A DNA stretch of 31,224 nucleotides from Actinomycetes bacterium (GTDB taxonomy: Bacteria; Actinomycetota; Acidimicrobiia; Acidimicrobiales; Microtrichaceae): contig JAEZFI010000099.1 in assembly GCA_023437745.1 (NCBI GenBank), positions 1 to 31,224 on the forward strand. The letters are read 5' to 3'. The translations under genes were made by a program, and so were the position numbers. Under the pieces are notes generated by a model, which was not told the origin of the DNA, did not search any database, and saw nothing but the letters and a program-made list of their open reading frames with translations. The stretch's first letter is position 1; every line of letters starts with the position of its first letter. Of the stretch, positions 31,145 through 31,224 are shown piece by piece.

Positions 31145-31224
31145 CGGCGTCCCACCCTCTCCCTACGCTGCGTCCACGTCGCTCCCCTCCCGACACGCCC
31201 GAACTCGGCCGGAAGTCGGTGGCC

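Overview
The window is high-GC, densely coded DNA with short intergenic gaps, many GTG starts and many 4-nt start/stop overlaps. An actinobacterial (Actinomycetota) origin is the best fit. DUF2510 and IPT/TIG surface proteins, an acyl-ACP desaturase, an MMPL transporter and a UsfX/SigF-type stress module suggest class Acidimicrobiia, but that placement is inference. No tRNA, rRNA, CRISPR array, insertion sequence or prophage gene was recognised. About 31 protein genes are supported, including one 55-codon gene (11757-11924).

Layout. 1-4275: cell-surface and secreted proteins (a cut-off IPT/TIG protein, a small lipoprotein, a DUF2510-TM-RCC1 propeller protein, a secreted protein with a DVNKDG loop) plus a D-2-hydroxyacid dehydrogenase. 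4439-9215: lipid and translation genes (acyl-ACP desaturase, ABC-F ATPase, a TetR regulator coupled to a sterol-desaturase-family enzyme). Two near-identical long hairpins lie between the ABC-F and tetR genes. 9228-13645: a general-stress island with dps, three STAS anti-anti-sigma proteins, a second anti-sigma-type ATPase, a 55-aa acidic protein and an overlapping rsbW-sigF pair. 13680-18087: two methyltransferases, a membrane PAS-GGDEF cyclase and topoisomerase IB. 18084-20718: an FAD oxidoreductase and a crotonase-family protein. 20747-25104: a four-gene overlapping operon of a transmembrane Ser/Thr kinase with an ABC-2 exporter. 25088-31132: an MMPL transporter, an acyl-CoA ligase, a ligase remnant lacking its ATP loop, and a long-chain-type acyl-CoA dehydrogenase.

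How the genes work together. The clearest system is the stress island. Four promoters share one architecture (GTTT or GTCT, exactly 16 nt, GGGTAG or GGGTAC), which matches the SigF/SigB-type consensus. They precede dps, the STAS gene at 9989, the 55-aa gene that heads the rsbW-sigF strand, and the STAS gene at 13563. This suggests that the sigma factor encoded here drives its own operon, its activators and a DNA-protecting ferritin. The rsbW leader holds two stem-loops that may tune the sigma/anti-sigma ratio.

A second pattern is a TAnnnT hexamer 6-8 nt upstream of the start codon at seven genes that lack a convincing Shine-Dalgarno site. This implies leaderless transcripts. Less certain points are the start of the ATPase at 12354-12791, the function of the truncated ligase, and what the kinase ectodomain senses.
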